Of a stretch of 40,956 nucleotides of DNA, positions 1 through 12,100 are shown in pieces. The first letter of the stretch is position 1. Every line of letters begins with the position of its first letter. This stretch comes from Mnemiopsis leidyi (Eukaryota; Ctenophora; Tentaculata; Lobata; Bolinopsidae): assembly GCA_000226015.1 (NCBI GenBank), contig JH156626.1:191037-231992 (forward strand), read 5' to 3'. The position numbers and the translations under genes were made by a program. The notes below the pieces were generated by a model, which searched no databases, was not told the origin of the DNA, and saw only the letters and a program-made list of their open reading frames with translations.

Positions 1-44
1 TACTCTCTCTATTATAACTTATGATATTGTTGTTTGGGTACCTG

Positions 45-64
45 TATATATATATATATATATA
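45..64. repeat. (TA)10 microsatellite
   Basis: An uninterrupted run of ten TA dinucleotides. It is an ordinary simple repeat with no gene next to it. Confidence 0.95.
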
Positions 65-1041
65 CATACTCATATATGCGCTTTGGCTGTATTTATGCTA
101 TTAATTGCTTTTGTGGTTTTAATAAGCACCACCTATATAAAATAGAATTTGTAATATGGTTAAACAATTGCATCTTTATATATAATATTTAAACTTTGAG
201 CGCGTGGTCGGAGGAACCATCTCTTCCTGGCTCAACCAAGTCTTTAAGCGTTAATCTCAAATAGTCCGGCTAAAATCATGATTTTTATACATAAAAATGC
301 ATTAAAAAAATAGATCAAAATTTGTCTAATTAGGCACTCTGGTCGATTTGTTCTACCTACCATTTTTCCCTAAGATTTAGGTCTACAAACATATTCAATC
401 ATCATGCAGGGTCAAGCTGATGATGTGGGTTTTGGAAATCCCGGCCAAATGCTGATTACCACTGGCCAGATTTCCAGCTGGCTTGAGCCACCTTACACGG
501 CCCTATAGACGCCAAAAGAAAATATTAAGTAACAACTCGTACCGCTTCGTTATTCTGTTATTGCAGCCCGTTTTTATTTTCATCATGATGTGCAAACATC
601 ATTTACAAATTATCGAGATTGGTCCCGGTAATATTTCGAAATTGTAAGAGAGTAATTGTACTTTATAATTAAAATAATGCACTCTTGGATTCCTCAAGTA
701 TCAAGTCATTTCCTATTGTCGAGGTACAGTAATACCTCTCTACTCCTAGCAGAATCCTTCATCCCTTGGTTAGGGTGGTTAAATGGTTTACATAATGGTG
801 CATGGAATTGTGCAATTATAAGGTACATTTTTATTGCACCCCCAAAATATAGGGGGCAATTCTAAACATGGCCTAGACGCATTCCTCTGCAAAAACGGAG
901 TTCGTAATTTTCCTGACTTAAAACTTGTTGTGTACTGCTGCAAAATACTTCAGCAAATCTTCGTACAGTCAAATAAACATTAACTTTTGGACAATTGATG
1001 AGTAATTTCGGACTGTCAGATTTGCCCCTGTTCAGTATTGC
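65..1041. other. Intergenic, no gene recognised
   Basis: AT-rich sequence with stops in all frames. Only a 69-codon open frame (656-865, +) occurs, with no domain, splice context or recognisable composition. I see no RNA gene or repeat structure here. Confidence 0.6.
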
Positions 1042-1045
1042 CCGA

Positions 1046-1070
1046 CCCCCCTCCCCCTCCCCCCTCCCCC
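1046..1070 (-). other. Perfect G-quadruplex motif (G-rich on - strand)
   Basis: The + strand has four cytosine runs of 6, 5, 6 and 5 bases (1046-1051, 1053-1057, 1059-1064, 1066-1070) separated by single T bases. The - strand therefore has four G runs with single-A loops, the arrangement known to give very stable parallel quadruplexes, and the + strand can form an i-motif. It stands out sharply in an AT-rich background and lies 150 bp left of the foldback element. Whether it has a role is unknown, because no gene adjoins it. Confidence 0.85.
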
Positions 1071-1218
1071 ACTTCAGCATTTAAGTGTTAAGAGCGAAAA
1101 TGTGCTCAAATGCTAAGAATCTGTCATGATTGCGACTAATGAACTAAGAATAAATAACAGTTCCACAGTAGTGCATGCTTTTTTCGAGTGTCTGCCTTTA
1201 TTATTATACGCGGAAATT

Positions 1219-1873
1219 GTACGCGGTTTTTAAGGCCAAAATATGTGGCAAAAGGGTCATGTAGTTTGGTGAGTGGGGCAATTGGTGCCATTGGCGCCAA
1301 CGGTTCCACTCAATGGAGAAAATGGATGTTCCACTGGTGGCAATGGTTGTATTCCATTAGCGCCAATGGCGATCGCCATTGGTGACAATTGGATCCATCA
1401 CAATGGAACCACTTGATTACAATGCTCCATTCACGTTCACCATTCAAATGTGATTTCAATGGCGCCAATTGGAATTCATGGCGACAGTTGTGCTGATAAT
1501 GCTGGTAGTGGTACTATTGCAATGGCATAAGTGGTGACAATGGCGTTAATGGCGACAATGGTGCCACTGCCACCATTGTCACAAATGATCTGCCATTGGT
1601 TCCATCGTCGCCATTGCCACCACTGGCTCCATTGGAATTCAAAATAATCCATTCACTCTGAGCGATTATTTTAAAAAGAGTATCGCCATCGATCCATTGG
1701 TTCCATTTTAAAGGATCCAATGGTTGCCAATGGCGATTGGGACCATCATTGGCACCACTGACCTCATCGTCAATGGACTAATGAAACATCCATGGGCGCC
1801 AATGGCCCGAATTGCCCCACTCGCCAAACTGTGTGGCCTTTTTACCGAATATTTTATCCTGAGAACTGCGTAC
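1219..1873. mobile_element. Foldback-type repeat element with long inverted ends and CCATTGG core
   Basis: The ends are inverted copies of each other. Positions 1263-1298 match the reverse complement of 1795-1830 at 33 of 36 bases, and weaker similarity extends the arms outward to about 1219 and 1873 (about 80 bp each; shared GTACGC, AAAATAT and AGTTTGG blocks). The interior is packed with CCATTGG / GGCGCC / CAATGGCG motifs in both orientations, including a perfect 20-bp palindrome at 1363-1382. Many motifs fall in a three-codon rhythm that reads Gly-X-Y, as in GDNGVNGDNGA near 1535-1575 (+) and NGASGGNGDDGTNG (-). There is no long open frame or transposase. Long inverted arms with internal short repeats are typical of foldback elements. 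No target duplication was identified, so the exact ends are uncertain. Confidence 0.7.
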
Positions 1874-4800
1874 TAAAGAGATGTCATAACGTGTTTCCTT
1901 TTTCTGGTTCGGTGTCACCGTGTCAGGTGTCCATACACGTAAAGTTCGAATCAATGAAACTGAATGGACTCTTTGTTTATTGAATCGTCAAAATTTCATA
2001 CAGTCAACAAATGACGTTTTCCAACTAATCAGTATTCACCTTCGTTTACTGCAGGAAGCTGTATTAAGCAGAGGAATCAGCACTGAAGTTGCTTTGTTCA
2101 GTGAGTCTCCGCTCGCTGATATTCATTAACCTGTAATTTTCTGGATAAGTTTAGACGCAGAGTCTCCATTCAGATATAAACTGTTTTAGCAGTTAGTTTG
2201 GGACTATAACTTTAATCCTATTTCTAAACCCATGTTTTGTACCTCATGATGGTGTTGATTTTCATCTAACTTGCATTTCAATAGCTCCTTGTATTCTTGT
2301 TAAGTTCTTGACTGCCACGACACGGCCAATCACGGCCAATCAATATATGAAGAGCGCTACCCTAATATTGATACAGTATAACGATTTGCCATCTACCTCA
2401 AATAAAGGTCAATAAACCAATTAATGTTTTTGAAACCGTCTGACCTCGTTTTTTGTGTTTGTTTTCTATTTTTTTCGCCAGTGCTGAGCAAATAATACTT
2501 TTAGTTTCCTGGGCTACATCGTTGTGACTACAAAAGTCATATGTCAGTGATGATATATCGATCTATAAGTATATGTTAAGACACATGCAATCATTTCACC
2601 CATGATTAAGCACATCGGCATGGTAGAATCTTGGACTGAGCATATATTATCCATTTAAAGAACACTGCGAAGCACTTGCATGCATAATATGATTGAGTAT
2701 ATGTTAGTATATATTAATTACAAGCAAGTCTCTCACGTCTTAGGCTTTAGATTTGCAGGAAATTTCATGTTGAGCTTGGGAGTCGCCCATTTGCTGCTAG
2801 AACCTTCAGAGTCAGGATCAATCGGAGGGTTATGTTTCTAGTGTTGGCTCGAAATGTGATCCTATCGACTGTTGGTTTAACTTGGAAGCAGTTTGTGCTA
2901 TTCGAATAAAATGGCTCATTTTTTCCACAGTTTAACCGAGAACTTCATTCTCAAATTTTATTTTACCAATGATTAATGTGATATCTTGATGACCCAAACA
3001 TTATGATTATTGACCAATCCATCTTACTTAGTATAAACATAAGTGATCATTTGACATCGATTTCTTGGCATAGAAACCAAATGTAATGGCTATTGCAAAC
3101 AGGTGTTCCGAAGTCTTGGTCATCTGCATTGTTCCTCTTTATTTCGATCAATATACACATTACACGCCCCTTGGCTCCATTGCGATTTGCAAAGTGGGGT
3201 TACTCGAATACTCGATGTTGCTTTAAGAAAGAGATAAAGTCACTGATTCCAGTTATTATGAAATTTTATATCTTGTGATTTATTGACGTTAGGACAGTCA
3301 GCAGCTTGAGATCTTTGGGCAGCATTTGGAATTGATACTCTATAATAGGTGAAAGTGATTGACCAATGAAGCAATTAGTGTGCTGTGTGTAGTCATATAC
3401 GACAAATTGTTGCCATCAAACGATGCCATTTGCTCTAAAAATGTCAACTGTCAAGTTTCAACTCCACCCAAAAAATTTGACATCTTATTAAATAGTTTCT
3501 TCAACAGTATTCCATTCATTACCTGTCCTTAGAGATGGGTTTCTTGCAGTGTTTCTACTTAAACTGTCATGTTTTAGTATTTGGTATGTCAATAAACAAG
3601 CTATACTTCCCACATTACTCGTTGTTGTACACTTCATGAGGTAGTTATTGTGTATTGTTATAATACTTGCTGCCATGTAAATTGCTTTCTAAACATTTTT
3701 GTTGGTTTATTATTATAGGCTTCTCTCAAATTAGGTAATAATTCTACAGTTGACCCCTAAAAGGAAGTCTGTCCGGCCTTTTTAATTTTTGACAAGGTTA
3801 AGTGATCTTCCACAGCTAGTCACTTGATCATAGAAGTCATTTTGTCTATCATAGCCATAACCTCATATTAAGATCTGTTCATTATGCCAAGTTTTCTGGT
3901 AACACAAATATTAATTCGCAAATTGAGCAAAATTATGTGCTTACAATCAGCATTCGACCACTTTAAAAACGCGTCCTTAAGGATTCTTCAACTTTGACAG
4001 TTCAACTTTTACTCAATGCTGATTTTATCTAATCAAAGCGAAATTCATTCCATTGTTTATCACTTTATCAGCTTCAATCAATTGAGTAAACTGAGGTCTC
4101 AGAAAGTGTAATTACTTTATAATTTAGCCTTCAGCTGAGACGCTGAGATTAAACAAAATTGTAAAAAATCTCAAATCAGAATATCTATTATTCTGATCTT
4201 GGTATGAGGAGCCCAGCTTAAAATTGTTTTCATGAAGCTTCGGTAAAGTTTTGTATATTTGTTTTTCAATAACTAAGCTGTGCACTGTAAAGCTAAATAA
4301 CTGATTGCATCGTCTCTTCTTTTCATTTTTTCGATAAAATTAGGACAAGTTGTTAAACAGATACCGTGAGTTGCAAATGATAATAAACTGCACCATAATC
4401 GGGTCTACGGTTAACAATCAACATTACTCATATTACTATAAAGAAGGCAAACAGTTTCAATCGATATCAAAGGAATACTAAGTGTGTGCCTATAAATACA
4501 CCTTGCAATTTCATAATGAATACGCAACGATTCAACAAGCCGCTTGGAATGTTTCTGTTGCTGAATATTGAAGTAGTTTCAGATCAGTCATACAATCATG
4601 GCTTTGGTCTCAGAGTGCGGCTTCCTTGGTTCAAAATACACTGTTGTTTCTAGTCCCTACTCAGTTAATTTACTTACAGTTTATTGTGGAGAGTGTTTTT
4701 TAGCAGCATCTACAAGTGTCCTCATCCAATGACAATATTTTTAAATTTTTTCAGGTGATAATGAATTCTGCTTGGTACTCACCAGCTCCTTAAGATGTCC

Positions 4801-6890
4801 GTGCACGGAATATTTCGGAAGTTGTACGAGTTAAATTTTTTTTGAAAAAAAAATCGATAGAATTCGAAAGAGTGGGGGAGAGGTAATTGGCACTTACCAT
4901 GACGATGACACTATGGAATTTGACACATAGTTCGTTCACATTATCAGATTTTCGGCATTCTAAATCATGTTAAACGTTCGTTGGATCAGAGATTATCACT
5001 TTTTTTTCTTCGACCAATGAAAACCACAAAAACATCTATTGGTAATTTCATATTGAATCATGCTAACCCATTCTATAGAGCAGAATAATTCCATCTTAGC
5101 TAAATAATTTTGACTGCCCTGTTCCTTAATAAACTGCTATATAAATAGATCCTGCTCCGGAACATTTCGAATACCTCTTTTAATTGCTGATTTCCTAACA
5201 GCCAAAGTTCCTGTCAAGGGAAGCCTTAAAGTTCACCTTGGACTACACGGTTAAGCAGACTCAAGAGTCAAGGTGAAGGAAATGATAATAGCGCAGATAA
5301 TTTTTCACTAGTTTAAAAATTTAATCGAAAATTGATTTCGATTTCCCTGAAATGATTTAATGTGAGAAGGTGACAATTTAATTTCAAGTGCGAAATTTGG
5401 GGATTTCTGAAAAAACCCATAATTTTCGTTCCACCGTTAGTAGATCCCCGATTTAAGATCCACATATAATTTGAAAATATGTCTCTTAAGGTAGTGAGTT
5501 TTTCGGCTAACCATATTTTTATCAAATTTTTGTGCCTCTTAAGTCTAAACTCATCACACACTGTAAAATTGTAACGCCAATTATGACGGTTATTTTGGTC
5601 TATGCTGTACGTATGGTCGCCATAGCAAGCCAGATGCAAGTCTAATCTCTATTTAGACATAGCACCGGTATCACTAGGGAACACGTGACACTGAAAGTCA
5701 CGTGCACATAAAAACCAACGAACTGGGAGGTTTCGCATTACAATTTCTTAAAACCGACCACTTTACTCAGAGCTTTGCGATTGATGCTGATAATATAAAG
5801 TTCTTTGGCAGGTGCTAGGAACTCTGGATGTAAAGAGATAGGTACACAGTGCAAATTTATGGACCGCTTCATGACATTTGTCAATAGCTCAATAGAAGTG
5901 TCACTCAAAATTCGACCAATGCATGTTTATAAAGAGATGTATGATAACATGGTTACATTATCGCCTGTTCAGTGGGATGACTGTGGTTATAGATAGTTTG
6001 TCTTTGACTGGAGAGAGACTGCAACTTCGCCACTTTATTTCAAAGATCTTTTTTCTGCTGTCAGATTACAACTTCGATGGCAAAATCGCTTCATTATTTC
6101 AAAGATCTTTTTCTACTGAAAATGGTCTGTGCCTAGTAGTAGTACTGTGCTGTGTTGCAGTAAATTCTACTAACGACTTAAATGAATTACACATGATGAG
6201 TAGTTATGAATATAATCTTATATAGCTACTTGGTTTAGATCATTCATTGCCCGAATGTTTATCCTCCTGTAAATTAAGATGACGTTTACAAAATTAATCC
6301 AATCCTTAGGAGATTTATTTAAGCCAGCGATTGCATGGCTTAATTGACGATCATCTCGCTCGATTATTGATCGATCAATGTTGCTAATACTGAGTTGATA
6401 ACTATAAATGATATTCACATAATGATCATTGATCATGCTTCAACGATGTTTGACTATTGCTAACTAACTCTTTTAATGAAATTTACTGGTAGTGGTTTCC
6501 TTGTTCATTTAGTTTTAGAAGCCATGGTAATTGGCAACAACTGAGGCTAGTTAGGAGTGATAATTGAATATGACAGTGACATGTTTTTGATTAGCCAATC
6601 TAGTTTTCCACTATAATGGGTCTGACTTGTTTAAGGGGCTTCAAATCCGATGTTTCATGTTTTTATTCATGTAACTTCGTTTAAAAAGTTAAGACTATAA
6701 AGACTTTAAATTAGTTATTAAGTATTTTGAAGCCAGTGGGATTTAGTTTAGCTGCGTTATATGAACATTTACTGCGATTTTGCTTCTCAACAATAAAATA
6801 ATCTTACGTTCATCTATTGATGGTAAGATTAACTTGTTAGTTTGGGGCAGTGTGCTTTTAAATCAGCATATTGTTGACTTTTCATATATA
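1874..6890. other. Intergenic, no gene recognised
   Basis: About 5 kb without a supportable gene. The longest open frame is 108 codons on - (5313-5639); it matches no family I know and has no splice or promoter context. There is a short direct repeat ACGGCCAATC at 2322-2341 and an E-box-like inverted repeat CACGTGAC...GTCACGTG near 5682-5703. An open frame at 5805-5996 follows a plausible acceptor (ctttggcag) but has no detectable partner exon. Confidence 0.5.
6014..6120. repeat. Degenerate tandem duplication, ~50-60 bp unit
   Basis: Two adjacent units both contain CAACTTCG followed by TTATTTCAAAGATCTTTTT (around 6035-6055 and 6093-6112). They differ by small insertions. This looks like a local slippage duplication rather than a gene. 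Confidence 0.6.
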
Positions 6891-6898
6891 CTCTTTAA

Positions 6899-6980
6899 GG
6901 CAGTTCATCCTTCGGACACACCTGTTTGACGCGAATCCACGTGGATTCGTGGCGAACGATTGTCCGCCGGATGAACTGCC
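6899..6980. mobile_element. 82-bp palindromic MITE, hAT-like
   Basis: The element begins GGCAGTTCATCC and ends with its exact reverse complement, and it folds on a central palindrome (CGAATCCACGTGGATTCG, 6932-6949). It is flanked on both sides by the same 8 bp, CTCTTTAA (6891-6898 and 6981-6988), a perfect target-site duplication. Eight-base duplications are made by hAT and P-type transposases. The element has no coding capacity and must have been mobilised in trans. The boundaries are fixed by the duplication. Confidence 0.88.
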
Positions 6981-7183
6981 CTCTTTAATAGTGACATTGC
7001 TGTGGGGCAATATTCTATTTCATTGCATTCTTTTTCCCCGGTATATTTTCATTGTCGGAAATGACTGAATAGAACTTTAGGTAATTACTACCCAAACTTT
7101 AATCTTCCTCTCTTCGCATGTCTTCGGCTATTGTCCTTTATGTCGTACCGTTGTAGCGGAGACTTAATTATATAATGCTTGGA

Positions 7184-7213
7184 ACTCGGGCAATATGTAA
7201 ATTGCCTGAGTTA
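7184..7213. repeat. Short hairpin
   Basis: AACTCGGGCAAT and ATTGCCTGAGTT form 12-nt arms with one mismatch around a short AT loop. It lies about 12 bp left of the much longer hairpin at 7225 and may be part of the same insertion. Confidence 0.55.
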
Positions 7214-7224
7214 CACGCATTACT

Positions 7225-7373
7225 GTAATGTTTGCTGCTTTAAGTCACCCGTAGGTCATTCCATTTCATACAAAGCTAACAAGGTCACAATGTAATTTGT
7301 TATTACATAGTGAACTTGTTTGCTTTGTATGATATGGAATGACCTACGGGTGACTCAAAGCAGCAAACATTAC
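7225..7373. mobile_element. 149-bp near-perfect hairpin (MITE or snap-back element)
   Basis: Two 71-nt arms (7225-7295 and 7303-7373) are reverse complements at 66 of 71 positions and are separated by a 7-nt loop. The ends read GTAATGTTTGCTGC...GCAGCAAACATTAC. There is no open frame. No convincing target duplication is visible at these ends. This could be a young palindromic MITE. A transcribed copy would make a long double-stranded hairpin of the kind processed to small RNAs, but nothing here shows transcription. Confidence 0.8.
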
Positions 7374-7766
7374 CGTTCATAACAATTAAACTAGACAAAA
7401 ATGCCAATTTTATGCCATCCCTTCATACAATGATGTAAAAAGATTGTTTACCCGCAATTGGAGCCAAAGAGACTTTCCAAATGATCATGAGAATTGTAAA
7501 TATCTGGTTAACTGTTATATCCTTTAAAACGTTTCTTTTACCGGAGGCCAAGTTCCCGTTATCTTTGTCTGGACTGTAGAACTGAACAGAGTTTCTGATT
7601 GTACTCCGCCCATTGTGAAGGGTTGTGATGATTGTAAAACTTGAGTCACGACATGGAGTTTAGCTTCTCTTGTAAAAATGATAATTGTAAGATGATATTT
7701 TTGATCGGTCAATATCGTGCAATTGTAACTTCGACTATATTATTAAATTGTAACATTTGGCTATGA

Positions 7767-7886
7767 CAAGGCTTATGGCATAATTGATATGCCTTGAATA
7801 TCGCCGATGTACGACGACTTATTGGTCAAGGCTTACGGAATAGTGCATACGCCTTTAATATAGTAGAACTACGACAACTAGTAATC
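7767..7886 (+). repeat. 60-bp tandem duplication with codon-like divergence
   Basis: Two adjacent 60-bp units (7767-7826, 7827-7886) both start CAAGGCTTA and align without gaps. In the + frame both read as a 20-residue unit of form QGL...YA.NI..[VL]R.L; the second unit reads QGLRNSAYAFNIVELRQLVI. The first unit has an in-frame TGA, so this is not an intact coding sequence. The exact multiple-of-three period suggests either a relic of a repeat-protein gene or chance. I do not recognise the repeat. Confidence 0.6.
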
Positions 7887-9065
7887 AAGAATTATTCGTC
7901 TCAGAGTTTATTTGATGCATCAGTGATATTCCATTTGTCTTTATCCAAAAGTTCAAACAAATCTTTAATTTTTTCATAGCATGTCATTCTTCCCACCAGT
8001 GCTTCAAAATTCTTTTCGTAGCACAAAATAAAAACTTAGTATGCGGAGTATGACACACCGGGGGCAGCAAAATTGTGCTTGGGATTGCGCTCAATTTTCA
8101 AATATGTAGGGACGAAAGGTTATGAAGAAGATGAGTACGCAGTAGCATAAGGGAGGGCCATTTAAGGGTTCAGCCAGGAGATATTTGGGAATCTGTTGGG
8201 ACCAAGGCTTTTGGACAGTGACAGTGATTCTTTCATTAATCCAACTCAATAATCGGCATTCGGCTCCTAAGAGTTCGACCAATGCTCTGAGTTAAAGCTT
8301 GAATTAACTATAAGCACACTGGGAGGAACGCACTATTACTATGATATAATCATTGTGCTATAACATGTATATCGCACTAGGTTGAATATAAATATTCTGA
8401 ATAAAAACCCTTATCCTTTTGTCGGTACTTATAAGGAGAGAATAAATAGATTTTATATATTTTGTTTTAGTCGTCTCGTTTCACGTCACAGAGTATGAAG
8501 AAAGCAGGTGCTGCAAGGACTCAATAAGTTTAAACTTAATTAAGAGCTTAATTTCAATGCCCCCTGACTTTTATGTTAGACTAAGAGGTGCTCTTCATTT
8601 GGTAATAACTGACTTACTGCTATAATTATAGCGACTTTCTCATTCCAAGTTAAGATTTACAGAAAACAGTGAATTCCCTCATATACTGTAATCATGGGCC
8701 TGCAAATTTCCATTGATTACGTTTTCTACACTGAGTTCCAGCTCCTTTCTTAACTACGTCAGCTTAGTATGATAAATTCTGCATTTCTATGTGTCTCCAT
8801 GTGCCGCAGTGTTCCTGGTTTGAAACTCATGGATTTTACTCCAGCCTGCTTTGTTGGCCGGAATAAAAATTGTCACCTGAGTGAGATATGCAGGTCCTGG
8901 AATAAGCCGAACAACAGAAGGAAGACTTGTTGAATTTTGCAGTTTGAGGTCGCGTTTACCCATTGTGGGGGGGATCGTAAAAGTTGTCGCCATGCACGTT
9001 TTACAATGACATCTATTGATTTTAACTTTTCTGCTTTACTTTTTGGACGTATAATTTGATCCAAT
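7887..9065. other. Intergenic, no gene recognised
   Basis: Only open frames below 70 codons occur, with no motif, splice structure or repeat that I can identify. Confidence 0.5.
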
Positions 9066-9191
9066 TATCCAAGAAGCCCGACCCAGTACGGGAACCAGTA
9101 CGCGAACCAGTTCGCGAACCAATACGCGAACTGGTTCGCGTACTGGTTGGGCAATCCCCAAACCAGTCCGGACAAGTTTGCTTCTTGGATA
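9066..9191. repeat. Nested palindromic element with 12-bp tandem units
   Basis: The outer ends are a perfect 12-bp inverted repeat (TATCCAAGAAGC at 9066-9077, its complement at 9180-9191). Inside, five 12-bp units of form AACCAGTACGCG run from 9081 to 9140, and 9093-9113 is the exact reverse complement of 9128-9148 (21 bp) around a 14-nt centre. The block is GC-rich compared with its surroundings. No target duplication was found. It is probably a small foldback element. Confidence 0.75.
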
Positions 9192-12100
9192 CTGCCCCAC
9201 TCTTCATATGATAACGGCAGAAACTTAGTTTCTGAGCATTTATCTTGGGGTAGGAGTTTGAGGTGTTCACGTTCTGAAGGTGTTAATGCGACAATAGTTG
9301 AAGTGTTATTAGTTCAATTCAGTTATGTCACCACAATTACCATTATCAACTTCGAGGAGGCTCGGCAGTTACATAACTCCACTTGTCTTGTAAAGTAAAT
9401 GATTCACAGAGTCTTTCATTATAGAACAAAATAATAGATAACCCATTTTTCAAATGTTTTTTCTTATAACTCAAACTTAATTGCCGCTGCAAGGAAAGTC
9501 TGCCTTTATGTTATAACATTGAATAATTTGTTGGGATCTTTAAAACTCTCAGATGTATTTTCCGTTCGCGTTGCAGACCCCTCATTGATTTTAATCGTCT
9601 CAACACTGAATGTAACTGAATGCTGCTGCATGTGTAATCTCAAAAAATTTATCTCTTTTGTGACGAGTAAAACGGATAAAATTGCAATACCGCATATATA
9701 GAAAGCAAAATGGAGCAGGATCTTGGTCTATGCATATACCCACTAATTAGATTAGTTCCACAATCATTAACATGTTTAATATGTTACGATATTCATTAAC
9801 AATATTCATTATAACCAATAATATGGTATTATTGATACAATTACGATAAACAATAAAACCTAAAGGTATTTTGGAAATGGGTAAACAATCGTTGATATCA
9901 CATAATAGGGTTACTTGATATTAATTCATGGCTTTACTTTACTGACGCTCTCGCTGTCGCGTTGTAGTTGTAGGGAACATTTCTGACCCTTCCCACAAAA
10001 ACCTCCCTCTATGAAAGATATTGTAAATTATGATTGATAGTGCCGAATTATTATGCTATTATGATTGCTAAATCATTTCTAATATCAATCATACTGACTA
10101 TAATTATTGATTGATAGTATATCATTGATAGAGTATAGACATATCAGGGTATTGTATTCTCCATAGCAACGTTGTTATAGTGTGTTTCCGAACACTTGCC
10201 TCTTAACAAGTATATTATTTGATTCGGCAGTACGCAAAGCAATACTCGAATAGAATTTATGTCACTTTAATGGTCAAGTTGTCCTGTAGTTGCATTGGAC
10301 AATAAACATATTAGACAATAAACATTGGATACAACCCCTAATCCAACGAGGTTGTGATTAAGGTAGGAGAACTTACCTTTATGTGGCACCGATTTTCAAC
10401 ATTTCTTCTAACTTGTCAACTTCCGAAATTAATATGCCATGCTTTATTACCTCCTGCAGTTGCAATGGAGTCTTCCCAAGAATTAAATTAATTTATCAAA
10501 AGCAGCTAAAAATAAAATTGTTTGTCCGACTAATAACATAGATGATAAGCTTCTCTAGAGTTTACCTCAGTTCATCATGAGTTAGAAGCCTTACGAACAA
10601 CACACTAGTCTTTAACTCTTCAAGTTCATCATTCAGAATTAGCGCTGCAAATGTGATCAAAGGTATTGAATAGGTTGAGCAACGAATCGAATACTGCTCC
10701 TCGGTCTGATCTTCTGCACAGATTGTTTGAAACTGAGGGCGCCCATTTCATTTAGGACCACCTTCGAGTTTGGTTAGTGCTAAAGTCTAAACATTAAGCA
10801 TATAATGAACATAATCTTATTTCAGTACAGGCGTTTATCATACAAATTTGATAAGAAATATGTTTTTTGTTGCTCAACTCCGATTCCAACTTCTTAATTA
10901 AAACCCTTCTTTCGTCATTCATATTGTCAGACGTCACTAACTCGGCGAGCTCATAACTCACAAAGAAACTTAGGTCATGATTCAGGTTGATTTCGTAGGC
11001 TGGTCCCGATTAAATTGGCCTCTGCCCAGCTACCGAATAGAATATATCTTATTAATTACGGGGTCTGGTGCTGTGAACTAGTGAACTACAGCTCTCCATT
11101 CAGCACATGATCCCCTTTAGCCCGCCTCGCTCCATCTACTGCTGAGTTCAGTTATGGGCGCTATTAGTTAATGTTGGGACTACAATGAGTCCAGCCACTA
11201 GTAATATCATCACGATTTGCACAGGGATCTTGTGAGACTGTGCCGCAGCAGCAACACGTGCAATATCTGACAGACATAACTCGTCGGTGTCATCTCCTTT
11301 TCTGTGATGTCGGTTATGTAGGCCATTGGCCAAAATTCCAGTTGCGTTGTTCGCTTGAAGAGTTGAAAGGCATCTTGACCTTTCGCAATGTTTTATAATC
11401 TTTAGGTATAAACTGTAGTTCATTCTCATTGTTCAAATATTGTATATGAGGAACCTCTAAACGTGTAAACGTGTAGCTAGAAGTATTGTCGTTAGTTTTT
11501 ATACTTGATTGTTTTCTTGCTTTCATATTTCTAAAGTTGTACACTCACATTTCTACTTCTACTACTAGATTTACTACTAAATCGGAACTTACTCCAATCC
11601 AGCTATCGCAGAGATCATCCTCCATAAGTCCATCTATTATACGTCCTGTCCCACATCAGGGTATGCATTTTCTCTTTTGCTTGTTTCGCATCATACCTTA
11701 GTAGTTTATCGACATTGTAACCATGTCAAATCTTTAGCGAAATCTCTAGAACTACATTATTCTATAATCCTATGACATATTCGAACCAAGAAATCAGACT
11801 GAGGCGGATATTTTACCAACCAAGCACCAATCAAATTAGATATAGTTCAACATTTGTAAGACACTGATATCAGAAACTCATATTGACAAGCTTTATCTGC
11901 AGTATCCCTTAATACAACCGGTCATATTATCGTTTTTAATCTTCGTTAGTTAGATACGTTAATAGTCAAATGCAGTTTAACTCCACCAGTATTCCTGTAC
12001 CCCAACCGGAATTATTGCTCTCTGCAAGTGGTCATTTCGTCCTATAACAAACTTACTCGGCGCTTCGACTGATGTTTTAATAGAAATAAAAAATTACTAT

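Noticed and set aside
1188-1720. Collagen gene suggested by Gly-X-Y runs
   Set aside because: The runs occur on both strands, are short and broken by stops, and lie inside an inverted-repeat element.
5313-5639. 108-codon open frame on -, longest outside the receptors
   Set aside because: No family, signal, membrane or splice evidence. One frame of this length is expected by chance in tens of kilobases.
5805-5996. Open frame after an acceptor-like site, possible terminal exon
   Set aside because: No upstream exon with matching phase was found, and acceptor-like strings are common in AT-rich DNA.
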